The notes beneath the pieces were generated by a model, which saw only the letters and a program-made list of their open reading frames with translations, did no database searches and was not told the DNA's origin. A DNA stretch of 64,000 nucleotides from Lolium rigidum. Taxonomy: Eukaryota; Streptophyta; Magnoliopsida; Poales; Poaceae. The first letter of the stretch is position 1; the number at the start of each line of letters is the position of its first letter. The DNA lies in assembly GCF_022539505.1 (NCBI RefSeq), contig NC_061508.1:94281276-94345275 (forward strand), given 5' to 3'. The translations under genes were made by a program, and so were the position numbers. Positions 33,732 through 46,800 of the stretch are shown piece after piece.

Positions 33732-36700
33732 TTACAATGGTGGGTAGAAGTATGATGATACTGAGAAGCCTAAGAAGAGAAGGCCTCCAATGGTGGCTAC
33801 TGTGCCCTGAGATATCCTCGACGCCAGCATGCTGCCGCCCACCACTGCGAATGACGTGCAGATGGTGTGCCCCAACGTTGCTCCTACGGCCACACCTACA
33901 GCATTCTTGTGCGTAGCCAGCTGCATTTTGAAACATGATCAAGTTAAAATGGATATGATTGAACATGGACAGGTCGGGAAAGTAGGTTCTGAAAGGGAAG
34001 CCATACCGCTATTGTGGCTATCTGACTCCGGTCGCCCCACTCAGCCAGGAAGGTCAACACAAATGACTGGATCATAGAAAATAAGGCAGACATCAAGCGC
34101 ATATCACTCACACTATTGCAGTGTCACCGAAGGTATATATTTTATTGAACAATGTATATTAACTATTGGTGTGAACAGAAATATACTTTGCAAGGTTCAA
34201 AAGGGAACTATAAAATTTCTCGATCCTATATAATTCCATCACGTTAGAACACACAGTTATCAGGGAAAATATAAATTGCGGATGAGAATAGAATGGGAAA
34301 TGTACCTCCAGGAAAATAGGAGTACAGAATCTTGAAAAGATGCGTCTAAATGTGGATTTCCCTTGACCCGCTTCCAGCTTTTCCTGTACCTGTATATCAA
34401 GCAATTAAACTATTATAAGCTGATTAAATTACCACACCAAACAATTAAAAAAATTAGGTTAGAGCCGACACCAATACATAGTATGCATCTCCAAATGATA
34501 CTGAAACCGCTGTTGGCACAAAAGGAAGTGTTTATCTACCAGAATTGGTGTTTATTCTTCAGTAGTCGAATTATGTCGAGAAATTGAATTTGCGATCCAA
34601 AAGAATCCCATATTATTTGCATTCCACATGGTAAACAAACAAAAACAGCTTTAGAGGTAAAGAGTAGTGTAAGAAAAGGTACATACTTCTTCTATTTCTT
34701 GTGATGCCGTTGAATCTGACCTCCAAGCAATGTAAAGCAACCGTAGCCCAAAGAACATATAGAGGACTGAAGCACAAATACAAATGGAGGATGTCAGATA
34801 TTAGACAAAGTGGTGAATTAATTGTGTGCTAGTGAGATAAAATGAACATATTTCACACAATACATACTTACGATTAAAAGTATATCTATATATATGCCTA
34901 ACCAACAATATAGTATGGCATGACAAGAACCATGGAAGCTCACTAGTACCGGCTTTTCAATCACGGTTTGCTCAACTTTTGTAAAACTGGTGCCGTTGAC
35001 TCTCCTTAAAACTTCAAGGTGTCCCACTAGTTTTACACCAGGTGTTTCATAAAAAGGCAAATAGTTTGATCGATTGTTTTGCAGAGTTCAGGAGCCCAGG
35101 TTTGAACAGCCTTACTATCATGGGATATTTCCATGGTAACAAAACGTAGTTCCTACTTTTTGCCATCATTTTCCCCCAATGGATATATTTTGAATTGTTT
35201 TTGTAACGAATATGAGAACGAGGTGCATTTGATGAAATGAAAGTTTGGGTGTTGTGGTTTGGTTTTGCTGCTGCTTGCTGGGCACTGTGGTTTACTGCAA
35301 CCATTGTGGAAGGGGTAGATTAGCAAGCTAACGTAAAATGGTTGTGTTAGGGAAATCAATTTCAGAGGTTTTGAATGATTGGAGCTTGGAGTGGTAACTC
35401 CTGGTTTCATGTCTGCTGCTTTGTTCTGTTTCGTAGCATACAGTGGTAATTCCATATATAATTTTCTATACCGGGTGTAGTCTGAACTCTAACATATCAG
35501 TAAAGGAGGGTCATGGGCATTCCTTCGACAAAATTGGTGGTTGATCTACAAAAGTTCAGTACCTGTACCAATTATTCACGATAAAGGTTGAAAGAAACTC
35601 GAGGTTTGTTCCTAATGCAACTTATCTATCCTCTAATATAGAGGCTGTCTTGGATCCACAGAGAAATAACTCAACAGTGGACTGTGGGATATCTACAATT
35701 ACGGCATTAAGGGCATTTGTACAGCTCGTATTTCTCTAGACACTGATTTTTTTTAAGGATTGTGGCATCTGAACTTATATGTGATAATGTGTCAAACTGA
35801 ACCATACTATAATGGACAGTAAGCTAACAAAAATATTAGTCCTAGCTTCTTTGATATCAAACTCGGGGGACTTTGAAAGCTTGTATTTGTATAGAGACGC
35901 CGATTCCAAAGGATTCTAGCGAATGCAGGTATCGGGCGTCTGAACTTATATTTGACAACGTGTCTAGCTGAACCGTTTGGTTTCCCGGTAATGCAGACCA
36001 TCTGTAGCTGCAGTGATCATTATCATGCCAGAATGTCGATGTAAATCATTTATCAATGCTCGCCGTTTCTTTCGATGAACACCAGAGATGTTGTGCATGC
36101 AATGGACAATAGATTATCAGTCATATTAGTTGTCTTACCAGTTGCTGCGCTGTTGGTGTGCTTCCTGGATATCAAGTTGGGGACGATCCTGCCAAGCCCC
36201 GTCGACAGCACCTAAAACAGCACAGCCACAGGCAGGTTTAGTAGTAAAGACTAAAGTGTGACACTAGAATTGTTTGGCAACCAAGCTATATGAGTGCAAA
36301 AAGCTGCAGCGTCACATACCGTCATGACTACCAGCGCGGACAGGGCGCCGGAGAGCACGATGGACTTTGGGTGGCGCATGGCCATGAGGGCCGCGATGAT
36401 GAACGTCTCGTCGCCAATCTTGAGCCAGCAAGGCATAGAGTAAGTAAGCGCGTAAAACAGTACGGGCAGGAAAGGGGATCCACAGAGGAGGGAGCGAGTG
36501 TGTGGATCCGGGGATGAATTGTTGAGCTGACCTCGCTGACGAGAATCATGGAGAGGCTGGCGAAGAAGGCGTCGAAGAGGCCCAGCTCCGCGTCCTTCTC
36601 CGCCCACGCCGCGCCGTCGTTGGCGTCCCGCGCCGTGTGCACGAACATCTGAGAAGCGGCAGGAGATGCGTTGGGGGTGAGACTCAACCCCCCTCGAAAA

Positions 36701-36987
36701 GAAAAAAGAAAAAAACAGGGGTAGTGTTACGGAAGAGGGCGTGAGCTGACCTTGGTTCGGCGGTCGAGGCGGACGGTGGCGTTCCCGGCGGCGCCATCCT
36801 CCACGCCCTGGAGAGAGGAGAACAAAACTCAGAGTTCCAGGGGAACTTGACGGTCGAAAAAACAGGGAACGGAGGGGAGAGCCGAGAAGGGAGGAGCGCT
36901 GACCTGGTCCCCGGCGGCGGAGGCGAGGAGAGGGGCGGAGACGGCGATGGCGAGCAGGAGGAGGAGGGTGGAGGCGCGGGCAGCCAT
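33732..36987 (-). CDS. GDT1-like (UPF0016/TMEM165) cation/H+ antiporter, nine exons, frameshift in exon 5
   Basis: Family members move Mn2+/Ca2+ in exchange for H+ in Golgi or plastid membranes. Exons are 36987-36904, 36807-36751, 36648-36532, 36418-36320, 36211-36138, 34766-34687, 34389-34306, 34066-34007 and 33920-33732, all with GT-AG introns. Residues 1-25 form a signal peptide (LLLLLAIAVSAPLLASA). Both signature motifs are present: SEIGDETF (first half, residues 85-92) and AEWGDRSQ (second half). It ends SVSSYFYPPL, as in rice GDT1-like 3/4. The expected length is 280 aa. Exon 5 carries five C's (36178-36182) where frame needs four, shifting the frame after about residue 130. Every other junction is in phase. 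The extra C may be a sequence error or a real inactivating change. Confidence 0.85.
34767..36137 (-). other. Long intron 5 of the GDT1-like gene (1.37 kb)
   Basis: Between exons 5 and 6. It holds a 42-bp imperfect direct repeat (35763-35804 and 35935-35976, core CTGAACTTATAT). No coding segment or complete transposon is evident. The short ORFs are not supported. Confidence 0.6.
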
Positions 36988-37550
36988 CGGATCGGCCGAA
37001 CGGGGAGAGGGGATCGGCCTGGCGGAGGGGGCGTCGGCAAGTAGTACCGGCGCGGGATCTGGGTCTTGGGGTTGGGGCAGCCCGCGTGCGGCGTGGGGCG
37101 GCTGGGCGACTTAAAAACAGGCCCGTCTTGCTTGTGTGGTGGAGTGGACCGGCCACTGACGGTACCTAGCTCGCGCCGTGTGCCCGTGTCACCCAGGCGC
37201 CGCCCACTCACCCACCGGCCGCCGGTGTCACGCCAAAGCACAGGCTCCTCCCCGGCGGCGGCCGGCGGCGTATGAAACGCGTGAACTTGGGTAGAAAAAT
37301 CGCACCTTCGGCCCAAGTTCCTCACCCGCGGAAGAAAATAGCGCGTTTCTCTGGGTGCGCTGACGTGCTTATGTGTGCACTTGCAAAAACGATGGCTTCA
37401 AGAACAAAGGTCGCGCCATTGGAGTCTGGCGACGCATGTGTTTGATTTGATTTGTTTTCTCCTCCTTCTCCGGGTGTCGCAGTCTTGGGCTTGGGGGTTG
37501 AATTCACCCTAACTTTGACCGACTCCCCAGTCCCAACCACCACTCTAAAG
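36988..37550. other. Upstream region of the GDT1-like gene
   Basis: GC-rich near the ATG, then an intergenic stretch. A perfect 9-bp-arm hairpin (GAACTTGGG at 37283-37291, CCCAAGTTC at 37312-37320) is present. No gene is seen; the GC-rich ORFs run on several frames of both strands. Confidence 0.5.
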
Positions 37551-38176
37551 TAGGGTTAAAAGTAAAAAGAAATTTTTCTTCTGTTTCCGAAGAAAAAGAA
37601 AATAGAGGGCCAAATACGAAAAAGGAAGCGGTATTTGGAGGAAAAGAAACGGAAACGGTCAAATTATAAAGGAAACGGAAAAGAAAACGAGGGAGCCCTT
37701 TCCATCGGAAAGGGAAACGGCAGAAGACATTCCGGAAATATAAATACGGAAAATTTCCGGAAATATAATCTAGATAGGTCCATGCATTTATTAGGCCTAC
37801 ATTTACACATGAAACTGGGCTTGGCCACATATCAAATCCACTAATTACTCTAACCCTAATCACTTTGTATAATTACGTGTGCATGCAGCCGTTAAACTAT
37901 GTGTGTTACTTTATGTCGAATTGCCGTTTATCGAAGTTAAGTGATATATCTTGTCTTATTATTTTTATTTATGTGTGTCTTTCAGTCTACAAATTAAGGT
38001 ATTATGCTGCATTATCTTGTGGCAAATATCCGTTTTCTATTATGTATTCATATCCGATGATTTTCGTTTTCATTTCGTTTTCGGGGTTTTCGATTCTATT
38101 TTTGATTCCGACAAGATAGAGGGAAACAAAAACGATAAAACATGTTTCCATTCGTTCCGTTTCATTTTTAACCCTA
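37551..38176. mobile_element. hAT-type MITE (626 bp)
   Basis: Terminal inverted repeats TAGGGTTAAAA / TTTTTAACCCTA are flanked by an exact 8-bp target duplication CTCTAAAG (37543-37550 and 38177-38184). The interior is rich in GGAAACGG/GAAACG repeats and has no transposase. The 8-bp duplication supports the hAT class. Confidence 0.85.
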
Positions 38177-38841
38177 CTCTAAAGGCATCTCCGGACTCAT
38201 TTCGGACGGTCAAAATGTCCGCGTGCGTCCGTTTGCGTCGGCTAAAATGGGCGAAATCGATCGGCGTTCGTTTGCATTGGGGTGGCTCTAGCGGCATGAC
38301 GCATTTTTTTAGACTTTGCATTTTTTTGAACATAAAACATAATTTATATAGTAGAAGAAAGGAAAAAACCTAAAACCGAACGGCTGCGCCCACTGGGCGT
38401 CGTCGTCGCTGTCAATCACGACGAGCTCCGGTATCGGCCACGACCAGTTTGCAAGCGGCATAACATATGCCGATGCCGCGGGCGGTGCTGGAGGTGGAGC
38501 AGCCCAGGCCGGTGGTGGAGGTTGAGCAGCCCACTCCGGTGGTGGTGGCGGCGCCGCCCGCGCTGGTGGTGGAGGTGGAGGTTAAACAGCCACTCCGGTG
38601 CTAGCGGTGGCGCCGCCCACACCGGTGGTGGACGTGGAGGCCCTCACGGGTTGTACATCGGAGGTAGAGGCGGCGGTTGCACCGGTTGCGTGGCTGAGTC
38701 CTCGAGCATCCGTCATAGGGCCTCTTCCTCCGTGAGGTACGGCGGCAGGATGCCGGTGGCGTACCGGGGCAGCGGTGGCTGCACCGATCGGTCGACCTCA
38801 TCTCCTCCGGGTATTCGAACTTCCGGCCCTCCGCCATGACC

Positions 38842-39078
38842 AACCGCTATTCCTGGAAAATGTAGGCAACGTAGTCGTCGCTATCGTCCTTGGCCTCCTC
38901 GTTGTGGTAGGCCAGCGCCTCGCTGTACTCCTCTACGTCGATGTCGTCCTGTGTAGGCGCTGGCGGCTGCCGTGTTCGACGACGAGGCGCTGGTGGATGG
39001 CCGAAGGGGAAGTCCCTGTCACCGAGGAAGCCCGTCCTCCTCCTCGGATCCTTCTCGGTCTCGCGCCAGGTGCGCCAC
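38842..39078 (-). pseudogene. C-terminal arm of the hypothetical protein inside the Harbinger-type element
   Basis: The minus-strand frame contains GFLGDRDFPFGHPPAPRRR, then an acidic end (DDIDVEEYSEALAYHNEEA). It continues the frame of the 50.0-kb arm. The product is unknown. Confidence 0.4.
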
Positions 39079-41391
39079 TGAAAGTGCATGGACCCCCCAT
39101 GTGTGGTTTTGGTAATTAATGACAATCCCTATGGACTAATGTTTGCATTAAGTTATATTTGTAGGTGTTGTCCATAGGCAATGCTTGAACCATATGTTGG
39201 CTTCAAGGTTGCAATAAGAAGAAATTAATGAAGGATATCAAGTGTCAAGTATGTCTTGAAGATGAAGATGAAGTGAGCCCTCAAGTTACTTCAAGACATC
39301 AACATGATGAAGAATGAAGAAATGATGTGCAAGTTCAAGATGAGCCATCTCTAAGAGATCATTTGCTTGAAGCTTGCCATCCATATGGTGATCATGGATA
39401 TGTGAAGATGTGCCGAAGAAGAAGCTCTCCCATGGTGGATTATGGGGGAGCAATCCACAAGACTTCGTCAAGCAAGCACAATCAAGAAAGATGTTCCATC
39501 TTGTTGCGGTCAAGATCGTCATCATCAAGATCAAGTGGAATACTCAAGGTTAAGGTTTGCTCTTGATAGGGTTTCTTTCTCACCGGTCTCATGGTGTAGT
39601 TGGAGACCGGTTTATAGTTTAGTTGCCGTACTATCAAGAGGGCTCTCGAGTGAGTAACTCGATCGTATCCTTCGGAGAGCTCAAACCTTTGCATCCTTGC
39701 ATCATCTTTCTTGGTTGTTATTTGGATCTTATCCATATGGTGTTTTAGAGCTTGTGCTTATTCTCATGACAAGCTCTAGTTCATCGAAAACGGATTCCGC
39801 ATGAATCACTTGTTGCGTTTTCGATATTGGAGTTTTTCTCGGTTTCTCGTATTGAGAGATTTCACTCTAAAATACATATAAAAACCTACCCCACTTGTTC
39901 TTAAGCTTTTCACTCTTTGTGGGGTAGCTCTTGTCATCCCCTTTACAACAAAATTGGTTTCACCTAAATCCGAGTTTCCTAACTCAACTTGTTGCGTTTT
40001 CGAGGTTGGAGGTTTTACCGGTTTGCCTTTTTTAGATAGGTAAAACCTTTATTAATTTGTTTCTATCCTACTTTGCTGGACTATGATGTTTCTATGCATA
40101 TTGTTGTAGAGCTCGTTGTTGTGATTTCAACGAGCCCAAGATCATCGAAATCGGAGTCCGGATGCAAAAGTTCTTAATGTTTTCGTACCGGGTGTTTGGG
40201 TATAAACAGGGAGGCCGGCAGTGCCGCTGGGAGCACTCCGGCACTGCCGCCGGGAGCACTCCGGCACTGCCGCTGGGACGCGATTTTGACCATAACGGGC
40301 AGATATTTTGGCCCCTATTTAAGGGGGTCTTCTTCCCCAAAGTTCCTGGTCGGTTTGAGCTCGTTTTGCCTCCATTGTTGACCTTCTTTGAGCTTGCTAT
40401 CTTCCTCTCCCTCCAATGATTCTTGCATCCATTTGAGAGAAAGATAGAGGAGATCTAGATCTACATCTTCACCAATCAAATCCCTCTCTTTGTGAGGGGA
40501 ATCCACTAGATCTAGATCTTGGAGAAATTTGGTGTTCCTCCTTCTTATTTGTTCTTCCTCTCTTATTCCCCCAATAGCTTTTGTAGCTTTGTTGGAATTT
40601 GAGAGAGAAGGACTTGAGCATCTTTGTGGTGTTCTTGCCATTGCATTTGGTGCATCGGTTTGAGTTCTCCACGGTGATTCGTGGAGGTGAAAGCAAGAAG
40701 GTTGTTACTCTTGGGTTCTTGGAACCCTAGACGGATTCGAGGCCTTTGTGGCGATTTGTTGGGAGCCTCCAATTAAGTTGTGGATGTGTGCCCCAATCTT
40801 TGTGTAAGGCCCGGTTTCCGCCTCGAAGGAAATCCCTTAGTGGAACCGTGACCTAGGCCTTTGTGGCGAGGGTCACCGGAGATTTAGGTGAGGCGCCTTC
40901 GTGGCGTTCGGTGTGTGGTGTGAGTACCGCATCTTGGGGTGAGGCCTTTGTGGCGTTGGTGTGCATCGAGCAACCACACCTCAAGGTGAGCCTCTTGTGG
41001 CGTTCGGGAGCACTAAGCAACCGCACCTCTCCACCGGAGATTAGCACTCGCAAGAGTGTGAACTCCGGGATAAATCATCGTCTCCCGCGTGCCTCGGTTA
41101 TCTCTATACCCGAGCTCTTTACTTATGCACTTTACCTTGTGATAGCCATCGTGCTTGAAGTTATATATATCTTGCTATCTCATACTTGCTTGTATTGCTT
41201 AGCATAAGTTGTTGGTGCACATAGGTGAACCATTGCTTAGAATAAGTTGTTGGTGCACATAGGTGAACAATAGTATAGGCTTTGGGCTTGACAAAGTAAA
41301 CGCTAGTTTTATTCCGCATTTGTTAAGCCCATCTCGTAAAAGTTTTAAATCGCCTATTCACCCCCCTCTAGGCGACATCCGTGTCCTTTCA
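39079..41391 (+). repeat. 5' LTR (2313 bp)
   Basis: Runs TGAAAGTGCATGG...CCTTTCA. It contains a 24-bp GC-rich tandem repeat (40218-40275, GGCACTGCCGCCGGGAGCAC) and a 38-bp tandem repeat (41194-41231 and 41232-41269). Small inner ORFs occur in both LTRs and are not genes. Confidence 0.92.
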
Positions 41392-41393
41392 AT

Positions 41394-41405
41394 TGGTATC
41401 ACAGC
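41394..41405 (+). other. Primer binding site (tRNA-iMet)
   Basis: TGGTATCACAGC, one base different from the usual TGGTATCAGAGC, two bases after the LTR end. Confidence 0.8.
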
Positions 41406-41446
41406 AAGGTCTCTCATTCTTAGGCTTCACCGCCTTGAGAGTAAAG

Positions 41447-43839
41447 ATGTCGGCTAGAGGATTAGTGCACGATAACACTCTTATATTAGATGGCACAAAT
41501 TATGATGTTTGGAAAATTTGCATGCTTAGTCATTTTCGGGACATTGACCCTCATATGGAGAAAATTGTAGATATAGGTTTTTCTCCTCCTATGGATTCAC
41601 AAAATCTATCGTTAGAGGATGAGAAAAATTTATATCTCAATTCTCAAGCTTCTTATGTTCTTATGAATGCTTTGAGAGATGTAGGTCTTTTTCCATACTT
41701 GCCTTTTTGGAGCGCTCATGAATTATGGACAAAGATTCAAGATAAATATGATGTGTCCAATATTATTGAGGATGATTGTATTGCTTCCACTTCCGGCCGT
41801 GATGAGTTCTCATCTTCATCCACTTCACCAAAGTGTGGTAAGACACAAGGTAATGATATGGTGAGTGGTGATGAAAATTGCAATGTTAATATTGAGCTTA
41901 CTATTGATGATTCTTCATCTCTATCTCATTGCAATGCTTCATCTTTGGACTTAAACACTTCTAGCACTAGAAATGATTTACATGCTTGTGTTGATAGTCC
42001 TTGCATATCATGTGTAAGTTGCTTGAATAAATCTAATGATGATATGCTTGCTTTGTCTTGTGGCCATGATAAAAATGCTTCTATTTCCTCTAGTTGTTGT
42101 GTGACTAACATTGTAGAGGAAACCAAAGATTCTATTGGTCAAGACAAGATCTTGAAAGGAGCCTCAAGTAACTCCTCATCTTTATCTCACGGTCCTCATA
42201 TATGCCTTATGGCCAAGGGTTCCACGGTACCTCCTACCATGGAACCTAATATGTCTCGTGGTGATAAGGATGAGGATGAATATGAAGAAGAGGATTGGGT
42301 TGTCTCTCTACGCGATAAGGGTGAGAGCGTATTCAAGGTTATTTGCAAAGATAAAATTGCTAGCACTCACTTCTTTGAAATCTTGACTACCGCTATTGAG
42401 AGCCAAAAACTTATTTGGATGCATGAGAACACCATTGATAAAAAGGGTGCTCTTGAACGAGAGTATGCCAATGATGTAGCATCCTTAAAGAATGATCTTG
42501 AAGAAGAACAAGAGACCGTAGCCTCTCTTGAAGAGCAACTTGAAACCCTTGAAGTGTCTCAAAATGAAATAGTTTCTAAACTCATTAAGGAAAGAGACCA
42601 TGCTAAAGCTCAAGTAAAAATGCTTAAAAAGGAAAATTCCAAAGTTGGTGTTGGTCATGATAAACTTGTTAAGGATCTAGATGATCTAGACAAGGCCCAC
42701 AAGGTCTTGGAGAGCGAACACTCTATCCTCACCAAGTCCCATGAGCAACTTCAAGCTTCCTATTTAAAAGAGCATGCTATGTTACCCTCTCTTCTTGATA
42801 TGTCTTGTGATGATGCTTGTGCTACTAACTCTACTACTTGTGAAGCATCTATCTTGAAGGAGAATGTTGAGCTAAGGGCTCAACTTGATTTGCTAACTAG
42901 CAATTATGGGAAATTGGAAGAAAATCATGGAAAGCTTGCTAGCTCCCATGAGGATCTTCTAGCCTCTCATGATAGGCTAAAGTTAGCTCATGAGGCTATC
43001 ATATCTAAGGCAACACCTTGTGAGCCTCATGTGGATACTAGCACTACTACTCAAAATGCTATATTGCAATGTGCTAGTCCTTGTAATTCATCCACTCATA
43101 GTATCGCTAAATCTTGTGATGAATTATCTTCCTTGCCTTGTTGCTCTAACAATAAAGGTTCTAGTTCCTCTAGTACTTGTGTTGTTACTAACCATGTAGA
43201 GGAAATCAAAGAGCTCAAGGCCCAAGTCACTTCCTTGAAGAACGACTTGGTAAAGGGTCATGAAGGGAAATGCAAAATTGACAAGATGTTGAGTGTGCAA
43301 CAATCCCCCAATGACAAAAGTGGACTTGGATTCAACTCCAACAACAAGAACAAGTCCAAGAACAACAATAAGAAGAAGGGCCAAGTACAAGTCAAAAACC
43401 CGGCCAAGATTATTTGCTTCAAGTGCAAAATTGAAGGGCATCATGTTAGATCTTGCCCTTTGAAGAAGAAGCAAAAGGGAAGCGGCCTCAAGCTCAAACT
43501 CACATTCAACCTCAAGTTGAAGAAATGCCACTTCCCAAGAAGAAACAAGTCAATGCTCCCATTGTGGAGAAATCTAGTGAGAAGAAGGAGAAGAAAAGAA
43601 CTTGCTACATATGCCGTGAGAAGGGCCACATCTCCTCCTTGTGTACTATTGGTACCTCATCCAACTCTATTACCATTAATGATGTTTATTCTCTTCGTAA
43701 GGATGAGGGTGGCAATGTGTTTGCCAAATATGTTGGTGCTCAAAGTGGTGTCAAGAAAAGAACCATTTGGGTTGCCAAGCCTATTGTGACTAACCTCTTA
43801 GGACCCAACTTAGTTGGGGATCAACAATCCAAAACTTGA
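41447..43839 (+). CDS. Copia Gag with two CCHC zinc knuckles, -1 shift between them
   Basis: The ATG at 41447 opens MSARGLVHDNTLILDGTNY, typical of the Copia Gag N-terminus (capsid-like region to about residue 120). A long Ser-rich acidic linker and a coiled-coil stretch (LEEEQETVASLEEQLETLEV) follow. The first knuckle is CFKCKIEGHHVRSC (C-X2-C-X4-H-X4-C) in frame 2. Past 43480 that frame continues only to a junk end at 43789. The second knuckle, CYICREKGHISSLC, and the natural-looking C-terminus (stop at 43839) lie one base back. The junction holds AAAGGGA (43474-43480) in phase as A-AAG-GGA, a possible slippery site or simply an indel. It packages RNA in virus-like particles. No pol follows. 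Confidence 0.8.
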
Positions 43840-46800
43840 TCAATAGGTGCTTGTTGGAGGGCATTGGAGACTTGGCTACATCATGAAGAATTAAGGGATC
43901 TTCATCATTTATATTATCTCAAGCCAAGTCTTTTGGTTATCTTACTTCTATCATACACCCAATGTTCCTCCTTGCGGTAACATGTGCTCAACTCATTTAT
44001 ATTGAAAGTTACTCGCCCCTTTGCATGTGTTAGTTTTGTTCCTAACATGTGTTTGTATATGTTGTGCATCCTACTTGTTTTTCTTGAGAAATCAAGGCTA
44101 TGTATGTTAGGTTGCACACCATGTATTTGTGCTTGTGTTGGAGCCTCTTTGCATCTTGTTGTATCTTATATGGCTCTTATGAGAGATTATTGGACTATAA
44201 CATTTTGGGGGAGTGATATGCCTTTAGGAATTTCACAATCCTAACAATGTGTGTACATGAGGAATATCACTTAGAATTGATATTGCAAGATTATCTAGTC
44301 TCTATGTGGTATGTCATCTTCATGAGAAATTCAAATTCTAATGTTCATTAATATCTCTAGTTGGATCTTATTTGCCTCTTGTGAAAATAAATTCCTTATC
44401 ACATTATGGGGGAGTAATAAGCTTTGTGCATATTACAAGCCTAGGAAATGTGAACATTTGAGGTTGTGTCACATAGAATTGATATTGTAGATTATCTCTC
44501 CTATGTGGCATGTTTGCTCAAACAAGCTCCAATTTGCTTAAATGGCTTCATTGCTAATATCTTTGTGGATCTTATTTGTGTAAGTTTTTCTTGGCGTGGT
44601 TTTTCACAACGTGTCCCTCAATACATTTTTGGAAAACCATATGCTTCAAGTCATACTATTAATTGCTTTGCATGTTGGTATGAATACTATTAATTGCTTT
44701 GCATGTTGGTATGAATACTATTAATTGCTTTGCATGTTGGTATGACTAAATGAAGCTATCAAGAAACTATCTTTGCATGATGGTTAACTCTTATCTTTTA
44801 CCATATGCTTTGTTCGTTGTAAATATGATCTTATGTATACTTACAAACTACCACCGGGAAATACTTCCTAATACCTCTTGTCCTAGGACAATTGGTAATC
44901 AATTATGAGGTAGATATTTATTGATCATATCTACATTGGCTCTTGTATTTATATTGCCTTATTTATTGCCATGAATTTGTTGTGCTTTGACTCCCATGTG
45001 TCTTCCTTGCATCTTATGGATCTAAGTTGTCTATTCAAACTTTCTTAGCATTGTTAGAAGATATAGGTAGCGTGGTGATCCTAGTTTTGTGCATTTTGTA
45101 TTCATATAAAAATCCTAGATAATGCACCAAACTTGGGGGAGCTCTTCTATATTATTAAAATGCTTAACATCTCTTGATCTTAATCAAAAATTTGGTTTTG
45201 GGAGACATAAAATTTTCTTTTTGGTACTTTGTGCCATCATAAAAAGTTTCGAGGGTTTGGTTTATTTGTTGGAACCTTGCTCTCTTGGGAGTTGGTTATC
45301 TCATTCCTTTGTGTTTAGGTTTAATTAGCTTCTTATAATGAGATAATTCTTTGGAGTCAATCTTGTGTTGATTTGATTCTTTGATATAATTTGGGCAACC
45401 ATTGTCTCTTGATTTATTTGGTGTTTTGTCCAAATTGTATCTTCCTTTGGTTCTTGAAAGTATTGTGCATGCATATTTAGTATATGTATATCTTATGGCA
45501 TGAGTTACTTTCTTTGATCCAATATATAGGGTAAACTCCATCAAATCCTAATTTGTCTAAGATGTGAATGAAATTCAATTTCATATCTATATGCACATAG
45601 AATTGTGGAGTTTGTCCTATATGTTGTAGTGTGTCTAACTAGTTCGGACCCAATTAGTTTGGGGACCATTTTGTACTTACCTTTGTGTTAGGTACAATAA
45701 ATATGCATTGGATGCTTGTCTCACTCTTGGGGAGAAGTGGTGACTCAATGGTAACTTGAGGCAAGCTAGGATGGTCAACGGACACATATCTACTACATCC
45801 TCACCAATGCTATCTCGGTAACAAGTATCTTCTCATGCATATTTTCCTACCATCCAACCATGTGGTTGCATCTTGGCATGAATCTCTTGATTTGCAAATA
45901 TTATGCTTCTTGCAAAGTTTTTAATGAAACCTCTTTATTGCAAATGTGAGTAAATTGAGATGAGCACATATGTTGGGAAGTATTTTAAATCATGCTCATG
46001 ATTCATCCATCCCAACTATGCCTATCTAGCAATTTTATTGCATATCAATTCCTCAAGGCTCTCACATGTGCAATATAGATGAAAGTGCAAATTTAGTTAC
46101 TTCTTTTGGTATCCTTGTTTGTGATACTTGTTGCCTTTCTCAAATGCATCCCAACTATCTTCTATCCCTTGTTGATATTTGTGATGTATTTTAGTTGTTT
46201 GTGGTTGAAGTTCATGAATGTACAATAAGATAAAATTGAGCCTTTGGCCATGCTATTAAGCAAAAATTCTTATTGTTATATTGCATGACTTCGTTTTGGA
46301 TATCATGCTATATTTGTTGCATATCTATTTTGTGTGTGCATGTTTCTTTGTGGATAAATATCTTTGTGATATTGCCCACTTAGAGAAACTTATACACATA
46401 AGAGATGATACATCTCCTTTTGATATCTTATTTATTTATTGCGTGTTGATTGGTCATGCTAAGCAATATAATTCATTGAAGACTATGATGATGTTTTTTT
46501 TTCATCCTTGTAATAGTCTTATAATATGCTTTATCATGCCTTTCACATATCCTCTTGGTTGAGCCTTTTTATTATGGTGCCTCTTACTTGTTGCTCAACT
46601 ATTTGTTTGTTGCAAGTGTTAAGCTTATTCTTCTATCTATGATCTACTGCAAATGTTTGTGTTTTAAATGGTAATGAGGGAGTAAGGATTCCATGTTATG
46701 CATATTGTATTCAAATGCAACATTTTAATTTATGCATGTACCTTGGGGAGCTTCCTCATTTTATTTAAGGCACTATTTTGTGGTGATCATTAGAGTTTGA

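Noticed and set aside
36251..37325. Long minus-strand ORFs upstream and within GDT1 exons (301 and 213 codons)
   Set aside because: They run through splice sites and GC-rich 5' sequence in other frames; the nine-exon model explains the coding.
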